DNA from: Isosphaeraceae bacterium
GTDB taxonomy: Bacteria > Planctomycetota > Planctomycetia > Isosphaerales > Isosphaeraceae
Assembly: GCA_026004735.1 (NCBI GenBank)
Contig: BPJS01000001.1
Span: forward strand, 2,232,001-2,296,000
Length of the DNA stretch: 64,000 bases
Direction of reading: 5' to 3'
The translations under genes and the position numbers were made by a program. Under the pieces are notes generated by a model. It had not been told where the DNA came from. It saw only the letters and a list, made by a program, of their open reading frames with translations, and searched no databases. Shown here in pieces: positions 45,578 through 54,116 of the stretch (position 1 is its first letter; each line of letters starts with the position of its first letter).

Positions 45578-48274
45578 TTAGCGATCCACCTCGCCGAGGA
45601 CGATATCGAGGCTGCCAAGGATCCCGACCACGTCGGCAACAGTGTGGCCCAGACACATCGTTTCCAGAGCCGTCAGATTGATGAAGCTGGGACTGCGGAC
45701 ATGGTAGCGATAGGCCGTCCCGGTGGTGCCGTCGGAGATGACGTAGAAGCCGAGTTCGCCTTTGGGGGCCTCGGTCCGGCTGTACGCCTCGCCGGCGGGG
45801 ACCTTGATCTGGTAGCTCTTCTTGCCGGGGAGGATCGGGCCTTCCGGAATGTCGTGAACTGCATGCTTGAGGATTTTGACGCTCTGGCGCATTTCCTGGA
45901 GACGGACCAAGTAGCGGTCGTAAATATCGCCGCGGGTGCCGGTGATCACGTCGAAGTCGAAGCGGTCGTAGATCCCATACGGAGCAGCGCGGCGGATGTC
46001 GTACTTGACACCGGAACCGCGGAGCACCGGCCCCGAAGTGGACAGGGCAATCGCCTGCTCGGCGGTGAGCACGCCAACCCCACGGCAGCGTTCCAGCAGG
46101 ATCTCGTTGCCGGACAGGTAGCGATCCAGCTCGTCGATCCGGCGTTCGAGGCGGTCGTAGACGATGGCCTGGCAGCGATCCAGCCAGCCGTCCGGCAGGT
46201 CGAAGGCGACACCGCCGAAGCGGAAATAGTTGCACATCATGCGGCTGCCGCTGGCCCATTCGAACAAGTCGAGAATGAGCTCCCGTTCCTCGATGGCGTA
46301 CAGCGCGGGGGTGAAGAAGGCACCCAGATCGTTCAGCAAAAAGCCGATCGACCACATATGGCTCGCAATCCGGGTCAGCTCGGCCATGATCACCCGGATG
46401 TACTCGGCGCGTTCGGGAACTTTGGCGTCGTCGCCCATAAGCTGCTCGACGGCCAAGGCATAGCCCCAGTTGTTGGCCATGCTGGTCAGGTAGTCGAGCC
46501 GGTCGGTGAACGGAAAGTTCATCAGGAACGTGTTGCGTTCCCCGATCTTTTCGTGATTACGGTGCATGTAGCCCATGACAGGCTTCAAGCCGACGACCGT
46601 CTCGCCGTCGACGCGCAGATTCATCCGAAAAACGCCGTGGGTGCTCGGATGCTGCGGACCCATGCTGAGGACGAACGACTCGCTGTCGATCTCGGCAACC
46701 TGCACGGCGGCCGAGGGCGGAATCAGGTGAACGCCCTTGGGATCGGCGTCGGGATCCAGCGAGTTCCAACCCTGATACGACTGAGGAATCTTGATATTGG
46801 TGCCGTGCGGGTTCAGTTCCTCGCCGCGGAAATGCTGCCCATCCTCGACCCGGCTCTCAAGAACCTTGGTGGGTCCTTCGTAATATGGCTCCAGATAATC
46901 CTTGCGGAGCGGGTGATAGGCGAAGCCCTCCCACATCAAGATCCGTGTCAGGTTGGGGTGGCCGAGGAACCGGACCCCCATCATGTCGTAGACTTCGCGC
47001 TCCTGGAAATCAGCGCCCGGCCAGATCGAGACGACCGAGGGCAGTTTGCCCTGGCCTTCGGGCTCAGCGACGCGGACGCGAAGCTCGATCAGGCTTCCAG
47101 GCCGGCTGGTGGAGTCGAGGTGGTAAGTTACTTCGATGCAATCTTCGTAGTGGACCGACTGGAGGCTGGCCAGGTAGTCGTAGCGGATGACGTTTGAGTC
47201 GCGGAGGAAGCGGGCGACCTCGAGCAGCTTGTCGGCCGGGATCAGCAGCGCAGCCTGGACGATGGTGGCGGTGCCGGGGCCCAGTTCAGCGTTGATCCGG
47301 TCGGCCAAGGCGGCCAAGCCTTCATCGCCCAGCCAGCGGAGGCTCGGCATCACGGGGGCGACCTTCGGTTTCCTGGCGGCCCGGGGAGCAGATTTGGGCG
47401 GCGCAGAAGCAGCCGAGGTCTCGCCGTCACCTTGGGCCGCGGGGTTGGTTCCCTGGACCCTGGCACGGATCTTGTCCAGCTTGCTCGATGGTGGGGCGGC
47501 CGGAGCCGCGTCTTCGGCCGGCTCGGCCGCCGCGGGCTGGGGAGCGGGAATCCGGGGAGGTTTCTCCAGAGTTGCTTCGCGAGCCTCGATCAGCCCCAGC
47601 GCTGTGCGCTCGGCGGTGATCTCCAGAGTGCGGAGGTCGATCAGGTCGGGACCGAGAACGGGGACGGGAATTTCGCGCTCGACGTCGCGGCGGTACCAAG
47701 GAAGGTCGGTAATCGTCTCCCCGTCAATCTTCTTCTGGAGGGCCATCAAACCGTGGAGAAGCGCCTGCGGCGTGGGAGGGCATCCCGGAATATAGACATC
47801 GACGGGCAAATATTTGTCGATTCCCGAGACGACGTTGTAACCTTCTTTGAATGGTCCGCCGCCGGTGGCGCAGGCACCCATGCTGATGACATACTTGGGC
47901 TCGGGCATCTGGTCGTAGAGCCGGGCGATCATCGGCATCATCGTCTTGGTGACCGTGCCCGAGACGATCATGACGTCGGCCTGGCGGGGCGATCCGCGGA
48001 ACACCTCGGCCCCGAAGCGGGCGATGTCGAACCGGCTCGAGGCGGTGCAGATCATTTCGATCGCGCAGCAGGCCAGGCCGAAGCCGAGGGGCCAAAGGCT
48101 GGAGCGGCGGCCCCAGTTGTAGATCGTGTCGACCAACCCGATCAGCTTGTTCCAGTCCGTGACCAGGACGTGGCGTTCCAGTTCCTTCTGGAGCACGGGG
48201 TCGATCGTGACGGTCCACTCGGGTCGGATGACGCTGGGACCGTTCCGCGGCGGATGGGTGGCAGGGGTCGACAT
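45578..48274 (-). CDS. nuoBCD: NADH-quinone oxidoreductase NuoB-NuoC-NuoD triple fusion
   Basis: A single frame of 898 residues holds three subunits. NuoB (about 20-220) has all four cluster N2 ligands: GLACCAIEM (Cys 69, 70), [10 protein letters not shown] (Cys 135) and PGCPPTP (Cys 165). A Pro/Ala/Lys linker covers about 235-310. NuoC (about 310-470) has [20 protein letters not shown]. NuoD (about 525-898) has [25 protein letters not shown] and ends [14 protein letters not shown] (shown in part). Together they form the quinone-reaction core. NuoCD fusions are known from enterobacteria; fusing NuoB as well is rarer. I took ATG 48274; an in-frame GTG at 48331 is possible. First gene of the operon. 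Confidence 0.95.
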   Translation of the reverse strand: MSTPATHPPRNGPSVIRPEWTVTIDPVLQKELERHVLVTDWNKLIGLVDTIYNWGRRSSLWPLGFGLACCAIEMICTASSRFDIARFGAEVFRGSPRQADVMIVSGTVTKTMMPMIARLYDQMPEPKYVISMGACATGGGPFKEGYNVVSGIDKYLPVDVYIPGCPPTPQALLHGLMALQKKIDGETITDLPWYRRDVEREIPVPVLGPDLIDLRTLEITAERTALGLIEAREATLEKPPRIPAPQPAAAEPAEDAAPAAPPSSKLDKIRARVQGTNPAAQGDGETSAASAPPKSAPRAARKPKVAPVMPSLRWLGDEGLAALADRINAELGPGTATIVQAALLIPADKLLEVARFLRDSNVIRYDYLASLQSVHYEDCIEVTYHLDSTSRPGSLIELRVRVAEPEGQGKLPSVVSIWPGADFQEREVYDMMGVRFLGHPNLTRILMWEGFAYHPLRKDYLEPYYEGPTKVLESRVEDGQHFRGEELNPHGTNIKIPQSYQGWNSLDPDADPKGVHLIPPSAAVQVAEIDSESFVLSMGPQHPSTHGVFRMNLRVDGETVVGLKPVMGYMHRNHEKIGERNTFLMNFPFTDRLDYLTSMANNWGYALAVEQLMGDDAKVPERAEYIRVIMAELTRIASHMWSIGFLLNDLGAFFTPALYAIEERELILDLFEWASGSRMMCNYFRFGGVAFDLPDGWLDRCQAIVYDRLERRIDELDRYLSGNEILLERCRGVGVLTAEQAIALSTSGPVLRGSGVKYDIRRAAPYGIYDRFDFDVITGTRGDIYDRYLVRLQEMRQSVKILKHAVHDIPEGPILPGKKSYQIKVPAGEAYSRTEAPKGELGFYVISDGTTGTAYRYHVRSPSFINLTALETMCLGHTVADVVGILGSLDIVLGEVDR

Positions 48275-48503
48275 GGGTGCGCTAGACCCTGGAGAGGGGA
48301 TATCCGGTCCCGTTTTAAGAGGAGAAGACACCCAGAGGGGGGCTTGCGACGAGCAGGACCGGATTGGCTAGATCGTAAGAGGCGCGGGGCGGAGGTTCCA
48401 GGGGTCGCAGCACGGGAGAGCGAGGGATGGGCGCGACCACCGAGTGGGCTGGTTGAGCGCGTGCGGTCTTTCCGAGTCGGGCTGCGGGGACCATAATCGT
48501 GGC

Positions 48504-48743
48504 ATGACGAATTCCGCAGGCCTGCAATTTCGCCTCACGACGTTGATGGCGGCCGTCGCCTGTGTGGCGGTCAATGTCTGGCTCTTTCGGTTGGGTCCGC
48601 TCTGGGGGATTTTAGGGTTGAATGTGACGAAGCACGTCTTCATCGCCGCCCTGTGCAAGACGCTGGGGGTCGACGGGCAGTCGGCGGTTTCGGCGTCGGG
48701 GGTTGCGACAGCGGTCGGAGCCAGGACGACCCCGACCGCCTAA
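48504..48743 (+). CDS. Small membrane protein
   Basis: A protein of 79 residues from ATG 48504. The pattern LQFRLTTLMAAVACVAVNVWLF starts a hydrophobic segment near residue 8 (motif LQFRLTTLMAAV); similar N-termini recur in small planctomycete proteins. A second hydrophobic stretch, GPLWGILGLNV, follows. No known function. It is divergent from the nuo operon. Confidence 0.5.
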   Translation: MTNSAGLQFRLTTLMAAVACVAVNVWLFRLGPLWGILGLNVTKHVFIAALCKTLGVDGQSAVSASGVATAVGARTTPTA

Positions 48744-48764
48744 ATCGGTTGCCGGCAATCTGAT

Positions 48765-49397
48765 TTAGTCGAGAGGGCGGATGGTGAGGTTGCGAAATTC
48801 GACTGGCTCGTCGTGGGATTGGAGGCCGATGTAGCCGCGTTCTCGAAGGATGCCGGGGTGCTCGGCGGCGGCGTCGCGATGCTCGTCGAGGTTGCCGTCG
48901 ACAATTTTTTGGCCGTTAAGCACGACTTGGATCCGGCGGTTGTCGGCGCGGATGATCATCTGGTTCCATTGACCCGGACCGCGAGTCGCTCCCCGCTGGG
49001 CGGGGATGACGCCGTAGACCGAGCCGCAGTACTGATAGGGTTTGAGATTCTGATAGCGGGGGTCGTCGTCGTCGAGGATTTGGATTTCGATGCCGGTGTA
49101 GGCTGGGTCGCCGCTGCGGGGAGCGCGGATGAAGACGCCCGAGTTGCCACCGGGTTGGAGTTTGTATTCCAGGGAGAGTTCGAAGTTGTCGTATTCGCGT
49201 TCGGTGCTGAGCCAGCCGCCGCCCTGGCCACGGGTGATCAGCCGACCGTCCTGAGCGAGCCAATTGCCTGGAGTACCGCCGACGAGGGTCCATCCGTTGA
49301 GGCTGCTCCCGTCGAAGAGGGCCGTCGGTTCCTGGTCGGGGAGGGGACCTAGGGGCGGACCGAGGACGAGGGAGAGGCTGAGCAGTAGGCCATTCAT
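48765..49397 (-). CDS. Secreted DUF1080 (3-keto-disaccharide hydrolase-type) protein
   Basis: A protein of 210 residues from ATG 49397 with AGGAG nine bases upstream. A signal peptide (MNGLLLSLSLVLGPPLG) precedes the domain. DUF1080 landmarks: TALFDGSSLNGWTL, YDNFELSLEYKLQPGGNSG (19 residues), ILDDDD and the terminal YIGLQSHDEPVEFRNLTIRP (20 residues). The fold is a concanavalin-like jelly roll; some members hydrolyse 3-keto-glycosides made by Gfo/Idh/MocA-type oxidoreductases, of which two are in this window. No partner gene is adjacent, so the substrate is unknown. Confidence 0.9.
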   Translation of the reverse strand: MNGLLLSLSLVLGPPLGPLPDQEPTALFDGSSLNGWTLVGGTPGNWLAQDGRLITRGQGGGWLSTEREYDNFELSLEYKLQPGGNSGVFIRAPRSGDPAYTGIEIQILDDDDPRYQNLKPYQYCGSVYGVIPAQRGATRGPGQWNQMIIRADNRRIQVVLNGQKIVDGNLDEHRDAAAEHPGILRERGYIGLQSHDEPVEFRNLTIRPLD

Positions 49398-49646
49398 CGT
49401 GACGAACTCCTGCGGGAGGGCTAAGAGGCGGGTTGCGGACGTGAAGAGTTGGCCCGCCGGCACTCGCCGTTATTGTGGGGGGTTTGGGGTTTGAGGGCCA
49501 GAGGTGGGGTGTCGGTCTCAAAGGCTGCTGGCGGCTTGAGCGGTTTCGCGATAAGATCAAACGATGATTTGGTCGAGGCCTCGCTTGCGGGTCAGGCGGA
49601 TTTTGGCCCCGAACCATATGTGCGGCTAAGGGATGGATTGGCCATC

Positions 49647-50156
49647 ATGGCAAGTAAGCCCCGAAATCGCTTGGAACTTCGCCGCCAGTACGAGGCGGCT
49701 GAGCCGCTCGACCCGATGGAGGATAATGGGGACGATCTGGGGGAGGTCGAGGTCGAGGAAACGGAGGTTAAACCGAAGAAGAAGGCGAAGGCCGTCGCCA
49801 AGAAGCCGAAGGCGACCAAGACGGTCAAACCCGCGGCCCGAATGCGGGTGGTCTGGCAAGTCTTGAGCGATGCCTTCAAGGTTGTGGCCACTTACGACTA
49901 CAACCAGAAGGAGGCGGCCGAAGCCAAGGCGGCCGAGCTCACGGCGAAAGGCCGCGGGACTCACTTTGTCCAGCGGGCCAAGGAAGCGATGGCCGAGGAT
50001 GCGCCGGGCCTGGGTGCGTCGATTCCGCGTACGCTTCCAAAGCCGGCAAAGGTGGCCCGCAGTGCGGAGGAGGTTCCCGAAGACGTCGAAGACGATCTCG
50101 AGGAGGAGGACGAGGAACCGGACGACGATTACGAGGACGACTCGGACGAAGAGTGA
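49647..50156 (+). CDS. Small charged protein with acidic tail, unknown function
   Basis: A protein of 169 residues from ATG 49647. A Lys-rich stretch (KPKKKAKAVAKKPKATK) lies near residue 42. A compact region follows (VVWQVLSDAFKVVATYDY, EAAEAKAAELTAKGRGTH), then a strongly acidic C-terminus (last 30 residues mostly Asp/Glu). No family recognised. The basic-then-acidic layout recalls nucleic-acid- or ribosome-associated proteins, but that is only a composition argument. A strong terminator follows 32 bases after the stop, so the gene is a single unit. Confidence 0.6.
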   Translation: MASKPRNRLELRRQYEAAEPLDPMEDNGDDLGEVEVEETEVKPKKKAKAVAKKPKATKTVKPAARMRVVWQVLSDAFKVVATYDYNQKEAAEAKAAELTAKGRGTHFVQRAKEAMAEDAPGLGASIPRTLPKPAKVARSAEEVPEDVEDDLEEEDEEPDDDYEDDSDEE

Positions 50157-50188
50157 CCGACGCTGCGGTCGGACTTCTCCTGGAGTAA

Positions 50189-50230
50189 AACGAGCGGGTG
50201 AGGGAATCCATCACCCGCTCGTTGTTTTTT
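50189..50230 (+). terminator. Rho-independent terminator after the charged protein
   Basis: Thirteen-base perfect stem (50189-50201 with 50211-50223), nine-base loop and six T at 50225-50230. It ends the plus-strand gene at 49647-50156 just before the minus-strand tRNA-Ile. Confidence 0.9.
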
Positions 50231-50235
50231 CGGAG

Positions 50236-50309
50236 TGGGCGCACGAAGATTCGAACTTCGGACCTCACCCTTATCAGGGGTGCGCTCTAGCCGACTGAGC
50301 TATGCGCCC
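50236..50309 (-). tRNA. tRNA-Ile (anticodon GAT)
   Basis: A 74-base cloverleaf. Acceptor GGGCGCA pairs with TGCGCCC, discriminator A. The anticodon stem CACCC/GGGTG encloses loop CTGATAA, giving GAT; the T arm carries GTTCGAATC. The CCA end is not encoded. It has a good sigma-70 promoter upstream. Confidence 0.95.
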
Positions 50310-50328
50310 ATTGGTTTCAACGCAACCG

Positions 50329-50356
50329 ATTCTAACGGCTTGGAATGGAACGTCAA
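50329..50356 (-). promoter_or_regulatory. Sigma-70-type promoter of tRNA-Ile
   Basis: On the minus strand: TTGACG (50356-50351), 16-base spacer, TAGAAT (50334-50329), ending 19 bases before the tRNA 5' end. Both boxes match five of six consensus bases. Confidence 0.65.
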
Positions 50357-50487
50357 CGATCTAACGGTCGGCGGATCCGTTTTGAAGCGAGCGCCGGATC
50401 GGATTGGCCAGGATGACGCCTCATCTTGGGGCGGGTGCGTCGAGGCGTTCAGCCATTCGAGCCGATGCAGCGGGCGGTTCGGGCCTC

Positions 50488-50685
50488 TCAGGCCGATTCG
50501 GGGATCGGCTCGACGGCTTCGATCGCGGCGATCGGGATCGAGACCGTTCGGCGGGGCTCGTCGGGAGCCCGGCCGACAAGTGAGATCCGTCCGGCTTCGC
50601 CGGACAGGGCCTGGGGCACGAGGCACGACGCGTCGGCTTCACCACTGAGGCGGACGCGTATCGGTCGCGGGTTGGGCAGAGGCAC
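50488..50685 (-). CDS. Small protein downstream of the HTH regulator
   Basis: A protein of 65 residues from GTG 50685, 7 bases after the HTH regulator stop. It looks beta-rich (RIRVRLSGEAD, RISLVGRAP, VSIPIAAIEAVEP). It may be a small partner, or a piece of the sensing domain that is fused to the HTH in longer WYL-type regulators. No family recognised. Confidence 0.45.
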   Translation of the reverse strand: MPLPNPRPIRVRLSGEADASCLVPQALSGEAGRISLVGRAPDEPRRTVSIPIAAIEAVEPIPESA

Positions 50686-50692
50686 GGTTCGG

Positions 50693-51133
50693 TTAGCGGG
50701 GAGGGGTTCGGGGTGGGGGGGAGTCAGCGACCGGCTCGATCAGGGCAAGCAGTCCGCGCAAAACGCGGCGATCGGCAGGTTGGGCGGCCTCAACCAGCTT
50801 GAGCAGGCCAGCCCAAGCCTGGGCGTCGACGAGTCGGCCGGCAAGCCCACGTGCCCCCAGGGTCAGCCAAGCGATCGAGGCGATCTCCTCACGTTCCAGA
50901 GCTGGCGGCTCCACGCGGAACGAGGCGGCGAAGCCATAACCCATTCGGTTCGGGCAGAATCGAACCGGGATTCCGGCCTGACGCAGGGCGTTGAGGTCCC
51001 GATGGACGGTGCGGACGCTGACGCCGAGCCAGTCGCCCAGCTCGATGGCGTTGGGGAACGCGCCACGCTGCAATTCGAGGAGAATGCGGATCAACCGTGA
51101 GAGCTGGCACCTGGCGAGCGAGCCGTCGCGCAT
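50693..51133 (-). CDS. Helix-turn-helix transcriptional regulator (DeoR/WYL-type N-terminus)
   Basis: A protein of 146 residues. The N-terminal 60 residues contain the winged HTH seen in DeoR and WYL regulators: LSRLIRILLELQRGAF, LGVSVRTVHRDLNALRQAG, then a strand IPVRFCPNRMGYGF. The rest is short and helical, without the WYL sensing domain, so it is truncated relative to the family (about 300). It may be a stand-alone DNA-binding protein. It lies between tRNA-Ile and tRNA-Phe. Targets unknown. Confidence 0.7.
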   Translation of the reverse strand: MRDGSLARCQLSRLIRILLELQRGAFPNAIELGDWLGVSVRTVHRDLNALRQAGIPVRFCPNRMGYGFAASFRVEPPALEREEIASIAWLTLGARGLAGRLVDAQAWAGLLKLVEAAQPADRRVLRGLLALIEPVADSPPPRTPPR

Positions 51134-51272
51134 CGGGTTCGGTCTCTATCCGGTCCAAAACAGCTTGGGTGGGCACGAACGTTATCCGCCGGGAACATAC
51201 AACACCGCTGGCAGCCAGGCATCACTGCTGGCGTCCAGGCATCTCGACCAGCGGCCACGGCCCGCGCCGTGC

Positions 51273-51302
51273 TTGACACAGTCGGGCTGTTTCTCCTATG
51301 GT
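51273..51302 (+). promoter_or_regulatory. Sigma-70-type promoter of tRNA-Phe
   Basis: Perfect TTGACA (51273-51278), 18-base spacer, TATGGT (51297-51302), 11 bases before the tRNA 5' end. Confidence 0.65.
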
Positions 51303-51313
51303 GACGTTGTTAC

Positions 51314-51386
51314 GGGTAGGTAGCTCAGTTGGTAGAGCATGCGACTGAAAATCGCAGTGTCGCCGGTTCGATTCCGGCCCTGCCCA
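51314..51386 (+). tRNA. tRNA-Phe (anticodon GAA)
   Basis: A 73-base cloverleaf: acceptor GGGTAGG with CCTGCCC (one G-U), discriminator A. The anticodon stem TGCGA/TCGCA closes loop CTGAAAA, giving GAA; T arm GGTTCGATTCC. CCA is not encoded. Confidence 0.95.
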
Positions 51387-51566
51387 CTGGACTGACATTC
51401 AATCGCAGTCGGCGATTGATGTGGAAGTTGACGCGGATTCGGCACGCGTCGGAGTTTTGAGCTTGCTCAGGCCCGCCCAAATGTTGGACTCGGGGAGGCC
51501 AGGAGCGAAGGCGATGGCCGTACCTTTGAGCTCGGTCGAGCAGGACATCAGAACCGATTTGAGACG

Positions 51567-52862
51567 TTAGCGAGAGCGTGGCGGCCGTACGGTGGTACCT
51601 CCCGGTTCGATGGCGGCCGGAGTGATCGTCAGGCCTGGGAGACGAGGGGCGGGACCTTCGGGTTCGAAGACCGGCGGCGCTGGATGCCATATGCCTCGTT
51701 GTTGCGATTCGGCGATCTCGGCGGCCTGGCGAAATTCGTCGAGACGAGGATGGTCTTCGGCCCAAGAGGCGCAGACGTGGCCGGTGTCGATTAGCTCGCG
51801 GCTCAAGTCGAGGCCGTCGCTCGCTCGGTAGACGTAGGCGGGCAGGGGGGTGAGATCTGTGCCGAGAGGCAGTTCAAGGCGGACGGCCTGGCCCTGGAGC
51901 AACGCGCGAAGGCGAGCGGCTGCGATGCCTGGGATCGGCTTGGGCGGTTGGTCGGCTGGCGCAGCGGGCCATTCGTTGAACGAAAGACCCAGGAGCCTCA
52001 CGGCGCGGGGGCGGTTCTCGATCACAACTTCGACCAGTCCTTCCGGGAGCACACTCACGACGGGGTAAGCCTCTGGGGAGAGAGCAGGGACGCGGCTTCC
52101 GAGCCGCTCGAGGGACAACTTGGCCTGGTGATCGGTTGGATCGACGACCAGTCCTCGGCGATAGAAGTCGGCCGCAAGCTCGTACTGGCCGAGATTCTCA
52201 AACCGTCCAGCCAATCCCTTGAGCGAGGAAGCCTTGACCGCTGGCTGGGTCTGAGGGGGTCTCGGCAGTCCGACGTCGGGCGGAATCAGCCGGGTCAGCA
52301 TGAAGGCCGGCACCAACAGCTCCTCAGACTGGAGCGGGCCTTCGAGAAATTGAACCCGCGCATAGACGCCGTTCGCGGCTTCGGGGAGGATCGCCCGGAT
52401 GGGTTTAACCCAGGGGAATTCGGCCTTCACTTGTCTCAGAGCGGACGGAGGCGCATACAGCCCCAAGACTCTGGCCTGGCACGGATATCCGAAGTCGAGA
52501 GGCTTGCAACCTGAGCGGGCGAGAACAAGCAGGTCGGATTGTCGGCCCGTCTGGTACTCTCCGGCGAATCGGGCCAGGGCTGCCCAGTTGGGTGCGGCGA
52601 CGGGGGGGACCGTGGGTCGGAACAGACGCCAACCGAGGGCCGAACGATGTAACTGAGGGTGCTGGCGCTGCGAGCGATCGTCGAACTGCGTGAGCACGTA
52701 CAGCAGCGCGCCCGGCTTGGGATGATGCGCCTTCCAGTTGGGATCCGGTTGCCAGTCCGGAGCCGCACCATAGGCGAGCGGAGGTTGCTGGAACGGTCCC
52801 ATGCTGGAGGCCAGAACCAGCATCGTGAAGGCCTGCAACGCAAGGATGGCCGGGCCAGACAT
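51567..52862 (-). CDS. Secreted protein with a degenerate nuclease-like C-terminal domain
   Basis: A protein of 431 residues with a signal peptide (LALQAFTMLVLASSMG). A helical pair near 213-250 (LAGRFENLGQYELAADFYRR) is TPR-like. Residues about 268-392 follow the staphylococcal-nuclease pattern: RAVRLLGLSFNEWP, LQGQAVRLELPLGTD, PAYVYRASDGLDLSRELIDT, ending RQAAEIAESQQRGIW. The catalytic Arg before the AYVY strand and an acidic metal ligand are missing, so nuclease activity is improbable and a scaffold or binding role is more likely. Not known what it binds. The upstream residues 95-195 match no recognised family. Confidence 0.65.
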   Translation of the reverse strand: MSGPAILALQAFTMLVLASSMGPFQQPPLAYGAAPDWQPDPNWKAHHPKPGALLYVLTQFDDRSQRQHPQLHRSALGWRLFRPTVPPVAAPNWAALARFAGEYQTGRQSDLLVLARSGCKPLDFGYPCQARVLGLYAPPSALRQVKAEFPWVKPIRAILPEAANGVYARVQFLEGPLQSEELLVPAFMLTRLIPPDVGLPRPPQTQPAVKASSLKGLAGRFENLGQYELAADFYRRGLVVDPTDHQAKLSLERLGSRVPALSPEAYPVVSVLPEGLVEVVIENRPRAVRLLGLSFNEWPAAPADQPPKPIPGIAAARLRALLQGQAVRLELPLGTDLTPLPAYVYRASDGLDLSRELIDTGHVCASWAEDHPRLDEFRQAAEIAESQQRGIWHPAPPVFEPEGPAPRLPGLTITPAAIEPGGTTVRPPRSR

Positions 52863-53030
52863 TGCTCACCTGGATTCCATAAGTCGCCGGGCGATTCCAA
52901 GAAACAATAAGCTTTTCCATTCTAACGGCATCGTCAGCCCGAACCGCCGCGAATCCGCTCACGGTCGACAAATCTCGAGGTTGGAAACCGCTTTGAGTCG
53001 GGCGTTGGGGTTTTGGGAGAACGACTCACA

Positions 53031-54116
53031 TCAGCGGGGCGGGAGCGGGTCGATCGCGACCGATTCGGAGCGTGGCGCGACGCTGCCCTGGCAGCTTGAG
53101 CCAGCCCCGGCGGTGCATCCGAAACAATGAGGGCCGACCATCACGAGACGTTCGCCCAGCCGCGCTGCGGAAAACTCCCGGATGTGCCGCGGCCATCCCT
53201 CGGCCAAAGGGAGGTCGAGCATCTGGTTGAAGTCGCAGTCGAAGAGCCGCCCATCCCAGCCCACTGACAGCATCGACCGGCACATCAGGCCAGAGACCGT
53301 GACCGGGTTAAATGCGTCAATCAAGACCTGCATATAGTCGGCGAGCCTGCGTTCGCGGACCAGTTCCTCAAGAAAGCGGCTGATCGGCATGTTGGTGAGT
53401 GTGTAGAGACGGTTAAAGATGATCCCATAGGACGACATGAGGTGATGACGATAGGCCGCTTCCAGCGTCGCTTGATCGGGAGGGAGCGAAGGGCCGATCG
53501 GGTTATAGACCAGGGTTAGCAGGAGGCCGCTGCCGGAATGGCCATAGCCGAGCGCGTTGAGTCTACGGAGCGCCTCGATGGAGCGGTCGAAAACGCCGTC
53601 GCCGCGTTGAGCGTCGGTATTGTGGGGCAGGTAACAGGGTAGCGAGGCGACGATCTCAACGCGGTGCTGGGCCATGAATTCCGGGAGGTCTTGAAAACCG
53701 GGAGCGAGCAGGATGGTCAGGTTGCAGCGGTCGATCACATGGACGCCGAGTGCCCGTGCGGCGGCGACGAACCAGCGAAAGTGGGGGTTCATCTCGGGAG
53801 CGCCGCCGGTGATGTCGAGCACGCGGATTGAGGCGGTGGCAAGGGCGTCGAGGCAGAGCTGCATCGTCTCCCGGTCCATCTGTTCGCGCCGGTCAGGACC
53901 GGCGTCGACGTGGCAATGCCGGCACGTCTGGTTGCAGGTTTTTCCGAGATTGACCTGAAGGGTGGCGATGCCGTTGGCCCGGAGCGGCCCGAGTCCGTGT
54001 GCGGCGAGCGTATCGTGGAAGAATGTTCCGCCGACTGCGGAGGCGAGCAGCGCACGTTGCTGCCGAGGCTCAGCGAGGGGATGTCGCCTCCGATTCATGC
54101 TCGGCGGATTGGGCAT
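53031..54116 (-). CDS. arsS: Arsenosugar biosynthesis radical SAM protein
   Basis: A protein of 361 residues. The radical SAM cluster motif CNQTCRHCHVDAGPDR is near residue 61. The C-terminal DUF3641 region has FDCDFNQMLDLPL and HCFGCTAGAGSSCQG, with the Cys set typical of ArsS. The family is proposed to join the 5'-deoxyadenosyl unit of SAM to methylated arsenic during arsenosugar synthesis, downstream of ArsM. No arsM or arsenic operon is nearby, so it stands alone here. A short basic N-terminus precedes the core. Confidence 0.9.
   Translation of the reverse strand: MPNPPSMNRRRHPLAEPRQQRALLASAVGGTFFHDTLAAHGLGPLRANGIATLQVNLGKTCNQTCRHCHVDAGPDRREQMDRETMQLCLDALATASIRVLDITGGAPEMNPHFRWFVAAARALGVHVIDRCNLTILLAPGFQDLPEFMAQHRVEIVASLPCYLPHNTDAQRGDGVFDRSIEALRRLNALGYGHSGSGLLLTLVYNPIGPSLPPDQATLEAAYRHHLMSSYGIIFNRLYTLTNMPISRFLEELVRERRLADYMQVLIDAFNPVTVSGLMCRSMLSVGWDGRLFDCDFNQMLDLPLAEGWPRHIREFSAARLGERLVMVGPHCFGCTAGAGSSCQGSVAPRSESVAIDPLPPR

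Noticed and set aside
44945..47197. Long plus-strand frame opposite nuoI and nuoBCD
   Set aside because: It mirrors codon positions of the complex I genes in high-GC DNA and has no recognisable motif; the minus-strand frames have all conserved motifs.
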